Source: Hyphomonas sp.
GTDB lineage: Bacteria > Pseudomonadota > Alphaproteobacteria > Caulobacterales > Hyphomonadaceae
DNA: 64,000 nt
Direction: 5' to 3'
Assembly (NCBI RefSeq): GCF_022844445.1
Contig: NZ_JALHLS010000006.1
Location: 124,001-188,000 of the forward strand
Part shown: piece by piece, positions 35,000-43,768 of the stretch
How the letters are laid out: every line of letters begins with the position of its first letter
How positions within the stretch are numbered: the first letter of the stretch is position 1
The notes under the pieces: generated by a model
Told to the model about the DNA's origin: nothing
The model's database searches: none
What the model saw: only the letters and a program-made list of their open reading frames with translations
Made by a program: the position numbers and the translations under genes

Positions 35000-35539
35000 T
35001 CAGTGGCCGCCTTCTTCAACGGCGACCGCAGCGGCCGGCTCAGGAGCCGTCCAGGTGACCGAGTCGGTCGGCGTGGCCGAACCGCCGGTGTACACGTTCA
35101 GGGTCGCAGTCTTGTAGGTGATGTCGAAGTTCTCGATGACCTGGGAAGCTTCGCCCGTATAGGTCGAGTAGTTGTTCAGCACGGCGTCAGTCAGCTTCCA
35201 GACCTGCTTGTCGGCGGAGCCGTCCGTGGTGATCGTGATCTCCACGACAGGAACGGCCGTGGCGTTGACGATGTGCTTGATGACCTTGGCGGAGCCGGAG
35301 TCGAAATTGCGCGTCACGTAGATGCCACCTGTGTAGAGCTGCGTCTTGGCAGGCTCGACCGGCATGTAGGTGATCGGATCATAGACCGGCTGTTGCGACA
35401 CGCTGATCGTGGCGGCCGTGGCGGCAAGCTTGTCGTTGCCGACTTTCACTTCGACGCCGGCATGCGCGAGCCCGGCAATGAGCATGGAGGCGGCAGAAGC
35501 CGCAGCGATGCGGCGGGTATGCGCAAAGATATTCGACAT
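35000..35539 (-). CDS. exported Hcp-like protein
   Basis: A 179-residue protein with a Sec signal peptide (residues 1-27, ending IAGLAHAG). The mature part follows the Hcp/type VI tube fold order: GGIYVTRNFDSGSAKVIKHI, then VVEITITTDGSADKQVWKLTDAVLNNYSTYTG and the end strands VIENFDITYKTATLNVYTGG, matching 'Y-x-L-x-(N)-A/V-x(I)-S-Y ... (E)-x-(I)-x-F-x-(K/I)-x-Y'. True T6SS Hcp proteins have no signal peptide and no T6SS genes are here. The name is a fold-level guess. Confidence 0.65.
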   Translation of the reverse strand: MSNIFAHTRRIAAASAASMLIAGLAHAGVEVKVGNDKLAATAATISVSQQPVYDPITYMPVEPAKTQLYTGGIYVTRNFDSGSAKVIKHIVNATAVPVVEITITTDGSADKQVWKLTDAVLNNYSTYTGEASQVIENFDITYKTATLNVYTGGSATPTDSVTWTAPEPAAAVAVEEGGH

Positions 35540-35745
35540 AAGACGTTGTCCCTTCGTACTGCGCCGCTGGCGGAAGCCCATCGCTCGTCACCCCGGCGTC
35601 TGAATGCCATACGACGCCCCAATTTGGGATGGAATATGGCAACGCCTTGTCAGCAAGCGTTCACACAAAAATATTTTTACCAAACTGCAAGCCGGGCAAC
35701 GCGCCCGGTTTCAACCTCAAGCCACTGAAAGCAACGGAGACCGAC

Positions 35746-36945
35746 ATGGACTTCAACGATACCCCCGCCGAAGCCGCCTTCCGCAAGGAGGCGCATGACT
35801 TCCTTTCGAAACACCTCGAGCCGAAATCCGGCGCCCGCCCGCGGGGGGCCAACGAGTCAGCGCTCGCCCGCGCCAAGGCCTGGCAGAAGACCAAGGCCGA
35901 GAACAAATTCGCCCAGATCACCTGGCCGAAGGAATGGGGCGGCCGCGGCGGCAGCTCGATGGAGGCCGTCATCTGGGGCCAAGAAGAATCGAAGTTCGAC
36001 GCGCCCACCGGCCCGTTCGCCATCGGCCTCGGCATGTGCGTGCCGACCGTCATCGCCTTTGGCTCCGACGCGCACAAGGACCGCTATGTCCAGAAAGCCC
36101 TGATGGGCGAGGAAATCTGGTGCCAGCTCTTCTCCGAGCCCTCGGCCGGTTCAGACGTGGCAGGTCTGAAGACCAAAGCGGTCAAGGACGGTGATACGTG
36201 GGTGATCAATGGCCAGAAGGTGTGGACCTCCGGCGCCCACTATTCCGATTTCGGCATCCTCCTCGTGCGGACGAACCCCAAGGTTCCGAAACACAAGGGC
36301 CTCACCATGTTCATCGTCAACATGAAGCAGCCCGGCGTTGAAGTCCGCCCGATCCACCAGGCCTCCGGCGGCCGCGAATTCAACGAAGTCTACTTCACCG
36401 ACGTGCGCATCCCGGATACCGACCGTCTCGGGGCCGTGGGCGATGGCTGGAAAGTGGCTCTCGTTACGCTGATGAACGAGCGCCTCGCCGTGGGCGGATC
36501 GCCCGGTCCGGACTGGGGCGAGATCATGGCTTATGCCCAGCAGTCGGGCGCCATGTCAGACCAGGCCTTCCGCGAGAAGCTCGCTGACTGGTATGTTGCC
36601 GCCCAGGGCTACAAGCTGACCAAGTTCCGTACCCAGACGGCCCTCTCGCGCGGCCAGACGCCTGGACCGGAGAACTCGATCGGCAAGATCATCACCGCCA
36701 ACCACCTGCAGGACATCTGCAACTCGGCCATCGAGATGCAGGACCATTACGGTATCATCACCGAGACCGACCGGATGCCAGGCGATGCGATCTTCCAGCA
36801 GAGCTTCATGTGGGCGCCTGGCCTGCGCATCGCGGGCGGCACCGACGAGATCCTGAAGAACATCATCGCCGAGCGCGTGCTTGGCCTGCCGCAGGACGTT
36901 CGCGTCGACAAGGACCTCGCTTTCGACGAGATGAAGGTCGGCTGA
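35746..36945 (+). CDS. acyl-CoA dehydrogenase (FadE-like)
   Basis: A 399-residue acyl-CoA dehydrogenase: DFNDTPAEAAFRKEAHDFLSKH, ITWPKEWGGRGGSSMEAVIWGQEESKFDAP, the FAD loop CQLFSEPSAGSDVAGLKTKA with VINGQKVWTSGAHYSDFGILLVRT, and the C-terminal GGTDEILKNIIAERVLGLP. It matches the larger subunit type used for bulky or long acyl chains. The ATG at 35746 has CGGAGA upstream; an upstream start would include a low-complexity leader. A terminator-like hairpin follows. Confidence 0.94.
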   Translation: MDFNDTPAEAAFRKEAHDFLSKHLEPKSGARPRGANESALARAKAWQKTKAENKFAQITWPKEWGGRGGSSMEAVIWGQEESKFDAPTGPFAIGLGMCVPTVIAFGSDAHKDRYVQKALMGEEIWCQLFSEPSAGSDVAGLKTKAVKDGDTWVINGQKVWTSGAHYSDFGILLVRTNPKVPKHKGLTMFIVNMKQPGVEVRPIHQASGGREFNEVYFTDVRIPDTDRLGAVGDGWKVALVTLMNERLAVGGSPGPDWGEIMAYAQQSGAMSDQAFREKLADWYVAAQGYKLTKFRTQTALSRGQTPGPENSIGKIITANHLQDICNSAIEMQDHYGIITETDRMPGDAIFQQSFMWAPGLRIAGGTDEILKNIIAERVLGLPQDVRVDKDLAFDEMKVG

Positions 36946-37001
36946 GGCGGAGCGCTAGGTAGGTTTCCGGATAACGCCGGAGACCGGATGGAATGAGGAT
37001 G

Positions 37002-37034
37002 ATGCCGGGCTCGCCATGCGGGCCCGGCATTTTT
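37002..37034 (+). terminator. intrinsic terminator after second acyl-CoA dehydrogenase
   Basis: ATGCCGGGC (37002-37010) pairs with GCCCGGCAT (37022-37030) across an 11-base loop and is followed by TTTTC. It lies 57 bases after the dehydrogenase stop. Confidence 0.85.
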
Positions 37035-37047
37035 CTTGGAGAGCGCC

Positions 37048-37245
37048 ATGTTCAAGACCAACGAAGGTACCATCGACCGCGCATTGCGCGTGATTGCCGG
37101 TATCGTACTGATCAGCCTCGTGTTTGTCGGCCCGCAGACGCCTTGGGGCTGGCTCGGCATCGTGCCGCTCGTCACCGGCGTTATCGGCTCCTGCCCGCTC
37201 TACAGCCTGCTGGGCCTCAACACCTGCCCGCTGAAAAAGGGCTAG
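37048..37245 (+). CDS. DUF2892 family small membrane protein
   Basis: A 65-residue protein with two hydrophobic segments: MFKTNEGTIDRALRVIAGIVLISLVF and WGWLGIVPLVTGVIGSCPLYSLLGLNTCPLK. This is the YgaP-type membrane hairpin (DUF2892), with the conserved GxxG...CPLY...TCP cysteines. The ATG at 37048 follows GGAG closely. It shares the palindromic CTAG stop with the convergent lipoprotein gene. Confidence 0.92.
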   Translation: MFKTNEGTIDRALRVIAGIVLISLVFVGPQTPWGWLGIVPLVTGVIGSCPLYSLLGLNTCPLKKG

Positions 37246-37832
37246 GGCTGAGGCGTTTCTTCTGCCGTCTCATCGGCAACGAACGAAGCCAGTTCGCTGA
37301 TGCAGGCGCGTCCGGCATCGGTCAGCGCCTTGGCCCGGGCGGCATTCGAACTGTCGAGGGCCACCGCTGTCGTCGAGACCGTCGTCTGCGAAATGACCGC
37401 GCGCGAGCGCCCTTTCAGCAGCGCGGCATCCAGCCGGCAGCGGGCCGTCTCGCCGTAGAGTGTAAACTCGCTCATCCGCCACGTGACTTCATACTCCGTC
37501 GGTCCGGAGGCCCCGGTGGGCAGCGCGGCGTGCTCGCCCTCGCCGTTCAGCGCGTCCAGCAGGCCGCCCAGCATCATCTCGGTCGCATTGTCCGTCCACT
37601 GAACGCCGCGCACGACGCGCAGCGCGCCGGTCTCGTCCTCAGCGGCGATCGTGCGGCCGGAGAAGAGGCGCGAGGCTTCCGGCTCACGGATACGCACCGT
37701 CGCTTTCAGCTCGTGCAGCGGCTGGATCGGACCAATCCGGTAATATGCCTCTGGGGCTTCCGGCGTCGGCAGGACACTCACGCAGCCGGCCAGACCGGCA
37801 AGACCGGCCGAGACAATCAGGAACCGGATCAT
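37242..37832 (-). CDS. ABC-type transport auxiliary lipoprotein (PqiC/LptE-like of the Mla system)
   Basis: A 196-residue lipoprotein (signal MIRFLIVSAGLAGLAGC, lipobox LAGC) with the pattern of ABC-transport auxiliary lipoproteins (PF03886): YYRIGPIQPL, VRIREPEAS, and TEYEVTWRMSEFTLYGETARCRLDAALL. It is the last gene of the MlaE-MlaF-MlaD-like operon; its ATG overlaps the mlaD-like stop (ATGA). It likely sits in the outer membrane facing the MCE protein. Confidence 0.88.
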   Translation of the reverse strand: MIRFLIVSAGLAGLAGCVSVLPTPEAPEAYYRIGPIQPLHELKATVRIREPEASRLFSGRTIAAEDETGALRVVRGVQWTDNATEMMLGGLLDALNGEGEHAALPTGASGPTEYEVTWRMSEFTLYGETARCRLDAALLKGRSRAVISQTTVSTTAVALDSSNAARAKALTDAGRACISELASFVADETAEETPQP

Positions 37833-38785
37833 CGCCGTTTCTCCTCATAAGGCAGGGGTTCGCCGACGACGAAGCCCTGCGGGTTGCGTTCAATTTCCCG
37901 CACCGTCCGGTCAAGCCGGTTGATCAGGACACGCAGGTCCTGGCTGGCTGCGGCGGTATTCTCGAATGTCTCAGTCGCGGGCCCCTGCATCACGGCAGTC
38001 GCTGCCGCTACGGCGCGTTGGCTTTCAGCCAGCGTCCCCGTTGCGGCAGTTGCCACCTTGCGGAAATCGCCTACGAGCGTCTTCAGGTCGCCGCTCACTT
38101 CCGTCAGGCTCGCATCGGCGTTGACGCCGACCGTTTGCAGTTCGCGCGAGGCATCCTCAAAAGCCTGCGAGGCGGCCGACACGTTCTTCAGCGTGACCGA
38201 GGCTTCGCTTATCAGTCCATCATCAGCGGCCAGCTTGGCGGTGATGGTTTCAATGTTGCGGATCGAGTTGCCCATCGAGGCAATATTCTCGTCTGTCAGT
38301 ACGCGGTTGATACCGTCAAAGGTGAGGTTCGCACGGCCGAGGGCCTGCGCGCCGCCAGCCACGATCTGATCGACCAGTGTGCGTTCGGACTTGATCACCG
38401 GCACCGGCTGGCCGGGCTTGCCCTCCAGCGGCGCGCCCGTGCCCGCTGTCAGCTGCACGAAGGTTATACCCGTGATGCCAGCCAACTGGATCGAGGCCGT
38501 CGAGTCCACCCGGATCGGCGTCTCGCGCGACACGCGGATATGCGCGCGCACCTTTGATGGGTCTGCCTTGTCGATCCGCACGGTCGCTACTTCGCCGACC
38601 TTGACGCCGATATAGCGCACCGCCGCACCGCTCTCGAGCGAGACCGGGCCTTCGAACACGATGTCATAGGCTTTGTAGTCGCGCTGGAACTCGGACTGTC
38701 CGAGCCAGAGCACAAAGCCGGCGACGAGCGCGGTGGCAACAATCACCAGTACGCCGATCAATGCATAGTTTGCCCGGGTTTCCAT
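37829..38785 (-). CDS. mlaD: MlaD/MCE family protein
   Basis: A 318-residue MCE-domain protein anchored by one N-terminal helix (NYALIGVLVIVATALVAGFVLWL). The MCE domain (residues 38-125) carries GPVSLESGAAVRYIGVKVGEVATVRID and ITGITFVQLTAGT. The rest is a helical, coiled-coil periplasmic region. MCE proteins form hexameric channels that carry phospholipids between membranes. It is 7 bases after the ATPase gene. Confidence 0.95.
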   Translation of the reverse strand: METRANYALIGVLVIVATALVAGFVLWLGQSEFQRDYKAYDIVFEGPVSLESGAAVRYIGVKVGEVATVRIDKADPSKVRAHIRVSRETPIRVDSTASIQLAGITGITFVQLTAGTGAPLEGKPGQPVPVIKSERTLVDQIVAGGAQALGRANLTFDGINRVLTDENIASMGNSIRNIETITAKLAADDGLISEASVTLKNVSAASQAFEDASRELQTVGVNADASLTEVSGDLKTLVGDFRKVATAATGTLAESQRAVAAATAVMQGPATETFENTAAASQDLRVLINRLDRTVREIERNPQGFVVGEPLPYEEKRR

Positions 38786-38792
38786 GCTTCTT

Positions 38793-39572
38793 CTAAGCCT
38801 CTTTCTGTTCCATCGGGGCAGCCGCGCGACCGCGCGGCCCGCTGAAATACTCCTGAATCCACGGATGATCGACCTGTCTTAGTTCCGGGATCGTTCCGAC
38901 CGCGAGCACCTTCTTCTCGCCCAGCACAACGATGCGGTCGCACGTCGCGTGCAGCGTATCGACATCATGCGTCACCAGAAAGACCGTGAGCCCGAGGGCG
39001 CGCTGCAGCGAGCGCACCAGCGTATCGAAACCCGCCGCGGTGATCGGATCAAGCCCCGCCGTAGGCTCGTCGAGGAACAGGAGTTCCGGATCGAGCGACA
39101 GCGCACGAGCCAGCGCGGCACGCTTGCGCATACCGCCGGACAGGTCGGAGGGATACTTGTCGCCTGCACTCGCGGCGAGGCCAGACAGGCGGATCTTCAT
39201 GTCCGCGAGTTCACTCATCAGGCCGCGGCTGAGCTGCGTATGCTCCTTCATCGGCACCATGACATTCTCGCGAACGGTGAGGTTCGAGAACAGTGCACCA
39301 TCCTGGAACATTATGCCCCAGCGCCGCTCGATCGCCGTGCGCTCATCGCGCGACAGGGTTTCCAGCCGCTCGCCGAACACTTCCACACTGCCGCTCTCTG
39401 GCGGTTTAAGGCCCGTGATCGCACGCAGCAGAACGGATTTTCCGCATCCGGACGGTCCGATAATGCCGACGATCTCCCCCTGCGGGATATCGAGGTTCAG
39501 GTGTTCCAGCACGATATTAGGCCCATAGGCCACCTTGAGGTCGCGGATACGGATCATGGGCGTGGCGCTCAT
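38793..39572 (-). CDS. mlaF: ABC transporter ATP-binding protein, MlaF type
   Basis: A 259-residue ATPase with Walker A GPSGCGKSVLLRAI, the signature LSGGMRKRAALARALSLDPELLFLDEPTAGLDPITA, and the H-loop VFLVTHDVDTLHA. It energises the MlaE permease. The ATG overlaps the mlaE stop (ATGA). An in-frame ATG at 39707 lies in the permease gene and was rejected. Confidence 0.96.
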   Translation of the reverse strand: MSATPMIRIRDLKVAYGPNIVLEHLNLDIPQGEIVGIIGPSGCGKSVLLRAITGLKPPESGSVEVFGERLETLSRDERTAIERRWGIMFQDGALFSNLTVRENVMVPMKEHTQLSRGLMSELADMKIRLSGLAASAGDKYPSDLSGGMRKRAALARALSLDPELLFLDEPTAGLDPITAAGFDTLVRSLQRALGLTVFLVTHDVDTLHATCDRIVVLGEKKVLAVGTIPELRQVDHPWIQEYFSGPRGRAAAPMEQKEA

Positions 39573-40687
39573 ATGCCAAGCTCCATGTAGAAAATGGCGA
39601 ACAATGCATCGAGTACGATGACAGCAAAGATCGCCTGCACGACCGAGGTCGTGGTGCGGTGGCCGAGCGACTGCACGCTGCCGCCGGTCAGCAGGCCCTG
39701 ACGGCAAGCAATCATCGCGACTACCATGCCGAAGAACGGCGCCTTCGACATGCCGACCCAGAACTGGTCAAGCGGCACCGACGCACGCAGACGCTCCACG
39801 AACAGGCTCGGGTTGATGTCCAGCGAGGTCCACCCGACAAGGATGCCCCCCGCGATGCCGGCAAGCGTCGCAACAAAGGTCAGGATCGGCGTCATCACAA
39901 GCATCGCCAGAACGCGCGGCGCCACCAGGACATCCATCGGCTTCAGGCCGAGCGTCTGCATCGCGTCGATTTCCTGGCGCATCTTCATCGTGCCGATCTG
40001 CGCAGTGAAGGACGAGTTCGTCCGCCCTGCCAGCACGATGCCAGTCAGCACCACGCCGAACTCGCGAAGCATCGAATAGCCGATGAGTTCGATTGTGTAG
40101 ATCTCTAGGTCGAAGTCGCGAAGCGTCGTCGCGCCGATGAAGGCCACGACCATACCGACGAAGAAAGAGAGAAACGCGATGATCGGCATGGCATTGAGGC
40201 CCGCCTCCTCCATCACCGAGACAATCGACGTCCAGCGCAGCTTCCAGGGCTGGGCCAGCAGGCGGATGATCGTGAACATCGTCTCGCCGAGGAAGGCGAG
40301 CGTCGCCGTCACTTCGCGGAAGAAGGCTACCGTGCCCCGGCCAAGGCGCTCGAGCAGGTCGACCAGCCCGTAGGTACGACGGGGACGGGGCTTGGCGGGA
40401 TCGGACACCGCGTGCACCTGCGCGATCAGGCTCGCGGCGGCGGCCGGGGTGCCGGTTACGCGCGCATCGCGCGCCGAGCGCACGATGCGGTCGATGACAT
40501 AGGCGCCCGCCGTGTCGATGCGCCCCAGGCCGGCAAGGTCGATGGCTGCGCCCGAGGGCAGGCTCACCTCCCCAAATGACGCCTCGACGATGTGCAACGT
40601 CGCCACCGTCCAGTCCCCCGACAGGCGGAGAACGGTCTCTTCGCCGCTCTTGTCGAGCGCGAAACCGGGGGCGACAGGCGATGTCAT
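39569..40687 (-). CDS. mlaE: MlaE family permease with N-terminal STAS domain
   Basis: A 372-residue fusion. Residues 1-105 form a STAS domain (FALDKSGEETVLRLSGDWTV, GRIDTAGAYVIDRIV), the role that separate MlaB plays in E. coli. Residues 110-372 are the MlaE permease with the conserved REFGVVLTGIVLAGRTNSSFTAQIGTMK and EIDAMQTLGLKPMDVLVAPRVLA. This is the first gene of the lipid-transport operon, whose order is mlaE-mlaF-mlaD-lipoprotein. No MlaC or MlaA gene is present in the window. Confidence 0.96.
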   Translation of the reverse strand: MTSPVAPGFALDKSGEETVLRLSGDWTVATLHIVEASFGEVSLPSGAAIDLAGLGRIDTAGAYVIDRIVRSARDARVTGTPAAAASLIAQVHAVSDPAKPRPRRTYGLVDLLERLGRGTVAFFREVTATLAFLGETMFTIIRLLAQPWKLRWTSIVSVMEEAGLNAMPIIAFLSFFVGMVVAFIGATTLRDFDLEIYTIELIGYSMLREFGVVLTGIVLAGRTNSSFTAQIGTMKMRQEIDAMQTLGLKPMDVLVAPRVLAMLVMTPILTFVATLAGIAGGILVGWTSLDINPSLFVERLRASVPLDQFWVGMSKAPFFGMVVAMIACRQGLLTGGSVQSLGHRTTTSVVQAIFAVIVLDALFAIFYMELGI

Positions 40688-40774
40688 GTTGCGTACTGGC
40701 CTGACCTTTCTAGCAAAACATGCTTAAGCACAGGACTGGCCAGTCCAACACATTTCACCCGGCAGGATTAACCC

Positions 40775-41758
40775 ATGCGAAATCTGCGGTTCGAAATTGC
40801 CCGTGTTTCCACGCCTCTGCGAGCGGCGTTCGCGATTTCGCGGGGCGCTAAGACACATGCGGAGACGGTGCGGGTACGCCTCTCTGACGGGACCAACGCG
40901 GGGCGGGGCGAATGCGTTCCCTATGCGCGGTATGGCGAAACCGTCGACAGCGTCGTTGCTGCGCTAGAAAACCTGCGCGGCGCAGTGGAGGCAGGCCTCG
41001 GCCGCGACGCGCTGCAATCGGCCCTGCCGGCCGGCGCCGCCCGGTGCGCGCTCGACTGCGCGATGTGGGATCTTGAAGCCAAGCGCGCCGGCCGCCCCGT
41101 CTGGCAGCTCGCGGGCCTGCCCGAACCCAAACCCTTCGAAACTGCCGTTACGATCAGCTTCGCCGAACCGGAGGGTATGGCCGAAGCGGCAAAAGCCGCG
41201 CCCGGCACCCTCCTGAAACTGAAACTCGGCGGCGAGGGCGACCTTGACCGACTGCGCGCCGTTCACGCCGCCCGCCCCGGTGCGCGCCTCATTCTCGACG
41301 GCAATGAAGGTCTCGCCGCGGACGCCTACCCCGCCCTCGTCGCCGCTGCGGCGCGACTCGGCGCTGTGCTCATCGAGCAACCCTTTCCGGCTGGCAAGGA
41401 CGAGCAACTCCTGAACCGCCCCGGTCCGGTTGCAGTGTGCGCGGACGAAAGCGCCCATACCAGCGCCGACATTCAGACGCTCGCGCGCAGCTATGACGCC
41501 GTGAACGTGAAGCTCGACAAGGCCGGCGGGTTTACAGAGGCCCTCGCCATGGTGCACGCCGCGCGCCGGTCCGGCATGGGCGTGATGATCGGCTGCATGG
41601 TCGCCAGTTCCCTGTCGATGGCGCCGGCCGCCCTGCTCGCCAGCCTCGCTGACGCCGCCGATCTCGACGGCCCGCTCTGGCTGGCGGAAGACATCGGGGA
41701 TGGCCTGATCATCCGTGAAGGGATCATCTCACCGCCAACCGCCGCGCTCTGGGGCTAG
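40775..41758 (+). CDS. dipeptide epimerase (L-Ala-D/L-Glu epimerase family)
   Basis: A 327-residue enolase-superfamily enzyme. The capping part begins MRNLRFEIARVSTPLR; the barrel has the Lys pair in LLKLKLGG, metal ligands in LILDGNEGL, LIEQPF and CADESAH, and the second Lys in AVNVKLDKAGG. This is the arrangement of L-Ala-D/L-Glu epimerases, which let the cell reuse the murein peptide L-Ala-D-Glu. An NlpC/P60 peptidase that would release it is at 10670. It is head-to-tail abutting the convergent ABC-F gene. Confidence 0.92.
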   Translation: MRNLRFEIARVSTPLRAAFAISRGAKTHAETVRVRLSDGTNAGRGECVPYARYGETVDSVVAALENLRGAVEAGLGRDALQSALPAGAARCALDCAMWDLEAKRAGRPVWQLAGLPEPKPFETAVTISFAEPEGMAEAAKAAPGTLLKLKLGGEGDLDRLRAVHAARPGARLILDGNEGLAADAYPALVAAAARLGAVLIEQPFPAGKDEQLLNRPGPVAVCADESAHTSADIQTLARSYDAVNVKLDKAGGFTEALAMVHAARRSGMGVMIGCMVASSLSMAPAALLASLADAADLDGPLWLAEDIGDGLIIREGIISPPTAALWG

Positions 41759-43651
41759 TCAGCGCACCGCGGCTTCATAAGCTTCACTTGCCTCGAGCCA
41801 CACGGCTTCCGCCGCTTCCTTCTCGGCGACGAACTTCGCTCGTTCCTTCAGACGTTGGCGCACCTCGTGCGGCGGGATGTCGGGGCGGGCGACTTCTACG
41901 TCCAGGGACGCGATCTTCGCGGCGAGACGCTCCATCACCTTCTCCGCATCCTGCGCCTTCTTCTTCAGCGGCGCAGCAGCTTCGCGCGCGGCCGACGCCT
42001 TGCGACGTGCCTCGGCCTTGTCGGCCGGCTCATCATCGGGCGCAGCCGCTGCCTTTGCCGGCCCCGCCTTCTCACGGTCCGTGCTGAGCACCAGCGTGCG
42101 GTAATCGTTCAGGTCGCCGTCATAGCGCGAGACCTTCCCGTCCTTCACCAGCCACAGTTCGTCCGCCGTCGCTTCGGCGAGGTAGACATCGTGCGTGATC
42201 AGCAGCACAGCGCCCGGGAAGTCATTGATGGCATAGATCAGCGCCTCGCGGCTGTCGATATCAAGGTGCGAGGTCGGCTCGTCGAGGATAAGGATATGTG
42301 GCCGTTCCAGCGCGATCAGCCCGAGGATCAGGCGCACCTTCTCGCCGCCCGAAAGTGCCTCAACCTTGGTCTCGACCTTCTCGTGACTGAACCCCATCTG
42401 CGCCGCAACCGACCGCTGCTTCGCCGGCGGCGTGCCCTGCGGCAGCGCGCGCATCACGTGCTCAAGCAGCGTGTCGCCGGCGGTCAGCTCGTCCAGCTGG
42501 TCCTGTGAGAAATACCCTATACGGACGGCTTTCGGCGCAAGACGCTTGCCGCCCATCAATGGCAGGCGCTCGGCTATGGACTTCACCAGCGTCGTCTTGC
42601 CCTGTCCGTTAGTGCCGACAATCGCGATCCGGTCATCCGGGTCAAGACGAATGTCCACACCGCTGAGGATGCGTGCGCCCGGCCCGTAGCCGAGCTCTGC
42701 GCCCTTGATCTCCAGAAGCGGCGGCGACAGCTTCGATTCCGGCGCCGGGAACACGAAGGGCGTCGTGCGCTCCGCGATCGGGATCGACACGTCCTGCATC
42801 TTCTCCAGCATCTTTACGCGGCTCTGCGCCTGTCTCGCCTTCGAGGCCTTGGCGCGGAACCGGTCGACGAAGGCCTGCAGGTGCGCACGCTCGGCGGCCT
42901 GCTTGGTACGCTGGCTTTCCAGCTGCGCCAGTTTCGCCGCGCGCAGGCGCAGCCAGTCATCATATCCGCCCGGCGTGATCGACAGCTTGCGGTGTTCCAG
43001 TGCCAGTGTGTGCGTCACGCTTCGATTGAGCAACTCGCGGTCGTGGCTGACAATCAGTACCGTATTCGGATACTTGCGCAGATAGCCTTCCAGCCAGGCT
43101 GCGCCTTCAAGGTCGAGATAGTTGGACGGCTCGTCGAGCAGCAGCAGGTCCGGCTGCGCGAACAGGGCGCCAGCAATCGCCGCGCGCATCCGCCAGCCGC
43201 CGGAAAACTCGCGCGTCGCGCGCGAGAGGTCCGCATGCTTGAAGCCAAGCCCCATCAGCACTTCTGCCGCCCGCGCCTCGGCCGACCAGGCATCAATGTC
43301 AAGGAGGCGCGCGTGGATCTCGCCGATCCGGTCGGGGTCGGTGGCCGTCTCTGACTCGGTCATCAGCGCGTGGCGTTCAGCGTCGGCCTGCAGCACCACG
43401 TCCATGATCGTCTCATCCGACGGCGCCACTTCCTGCGCCACCCAGCCAAGCCGTGCCCCGTTTTGCAATCGGATCGGGCTGTCCTTGCCAGGCGCAGCGA
43501 TCTCCTCCCGGATCAGCCGCAGCAGCGTGGATTTCCCGGTCCCGTTGCGCCCGACGAGGCCCACCTTCCAGCCAGCCGAAATCCGCGCCGACGCAGCTTC
43601 AAACAGCGGGCGCGCTTCAACGCGGTAGTCAAGGTTACGGATTTCCAGCAT
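41759..43651 (-). CDS. ABC-F family ATPase (Uup/EttA-like)
   Basis: A 630-residue protein with two ABC domains and no transmembrane part. Domain 1 has GLVGRNGTGKSTLLRL and EFSGGWRMRAAIAGALFAQPDLLLLDEPSNYLDLEG; a linker of about 80 residues with a charged helix (RFRAKASKARQAQSRVKMLEKM) follows; domain 2 has AIVGTNGQGKTTLVKS and LSGGEKVRLILGLIALERPHILILDEPTSHLDIDS. A Lys/Ala-rich coiled-coil tail closes it, as in Uup/YheS. ABC-F proteins act on the ribosome rather than transport. The ATG at 43651 is chosen by homology. Confidence 0.94.
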   Translation of the reverse strand: MLEIRNLDYRVEARPLFEAASARISAGWKVGLVGRNGTGKSTLLRLIREEIAAPGKDSPIRLQNGARLGWVAQEVAPSDETIMDVVLQADAERHALMTESETATDPDRIGEIHARLLDIDAWSAEARAAEVLMGLGFKHADLSRATREFSGGWRMRAAIAGALFAQPDLLLLDEPSNYLDLEGAAWLEGYLRKYPNTVLIVSHDRELLNRSVTHTLALEHRKLSITPGGYDDWLRLRAAKLAQLESQRTKQAAERAHLQAFVDRFRAKASKARQAQSRVKMLEKMQDVSIPIAERTTPFVFPAPESKLSPPLLEIKGAELGYGPGARILSGVDIRLDPDDRIAIVGTNGQGKTTLVKSIAERLPLMGGKRLAPKAVRIGYFSQDQLDELTAGDTLLEHVMRALPQGTPPAKQRSVAAQMGFSHEKVETKVEALSGGEKVRLILGLIALERPHILILDEPTSHLDIDSREALIYAINDFPGAVLLITHDVYLAEATADELWLVKDGKVSRYDGDLNDYRTLVLSTDREKAGPAKAAAAPDDEPADKAEARRKASAAREAAAPLKKKAQDAEKVMERLAAKIASLDVEVARPDIPPHEVRQRLKERAKFVAEKEAAEAVWLEASEAYEAAVR

Positions 43652-43744
43652 GGCCGTCCCATACCCGCTCAAAGTCAAAAAGACACGCTAAAAGCACTGC
43701 AAAATGACATCGCATCCATGCTGGAGCCATGCCCCATTGCCGCC

Positions 43745-43761
43745 ATGTTGCAGTGCAACAT
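43745..43761. promoter_or_regulatory. 17-bp palindrome, PhaR-like motif
   Basis: ATGTTGCA-G-TGCAACAT is a perfect inverted repeat with 8-bp arms, 8 bases before the chosen start of the acetyltransferase. TGCA-rich dyads of this form resemble the sites of PhaR, the polyhydroxyalkanoate repressor of alphaproteobacteria. If translation starts at an upstream ATG the palindrome would be inside the gene. Confidence 0.45.
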
Positions 43762-43768
43762 TGCGCGT

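Noticed and set aside
35000-35539. Type VI secretion locus
   Set aside because: Only one Hcp-like protein is present, with a Sec signal; no Tss genes in the window.
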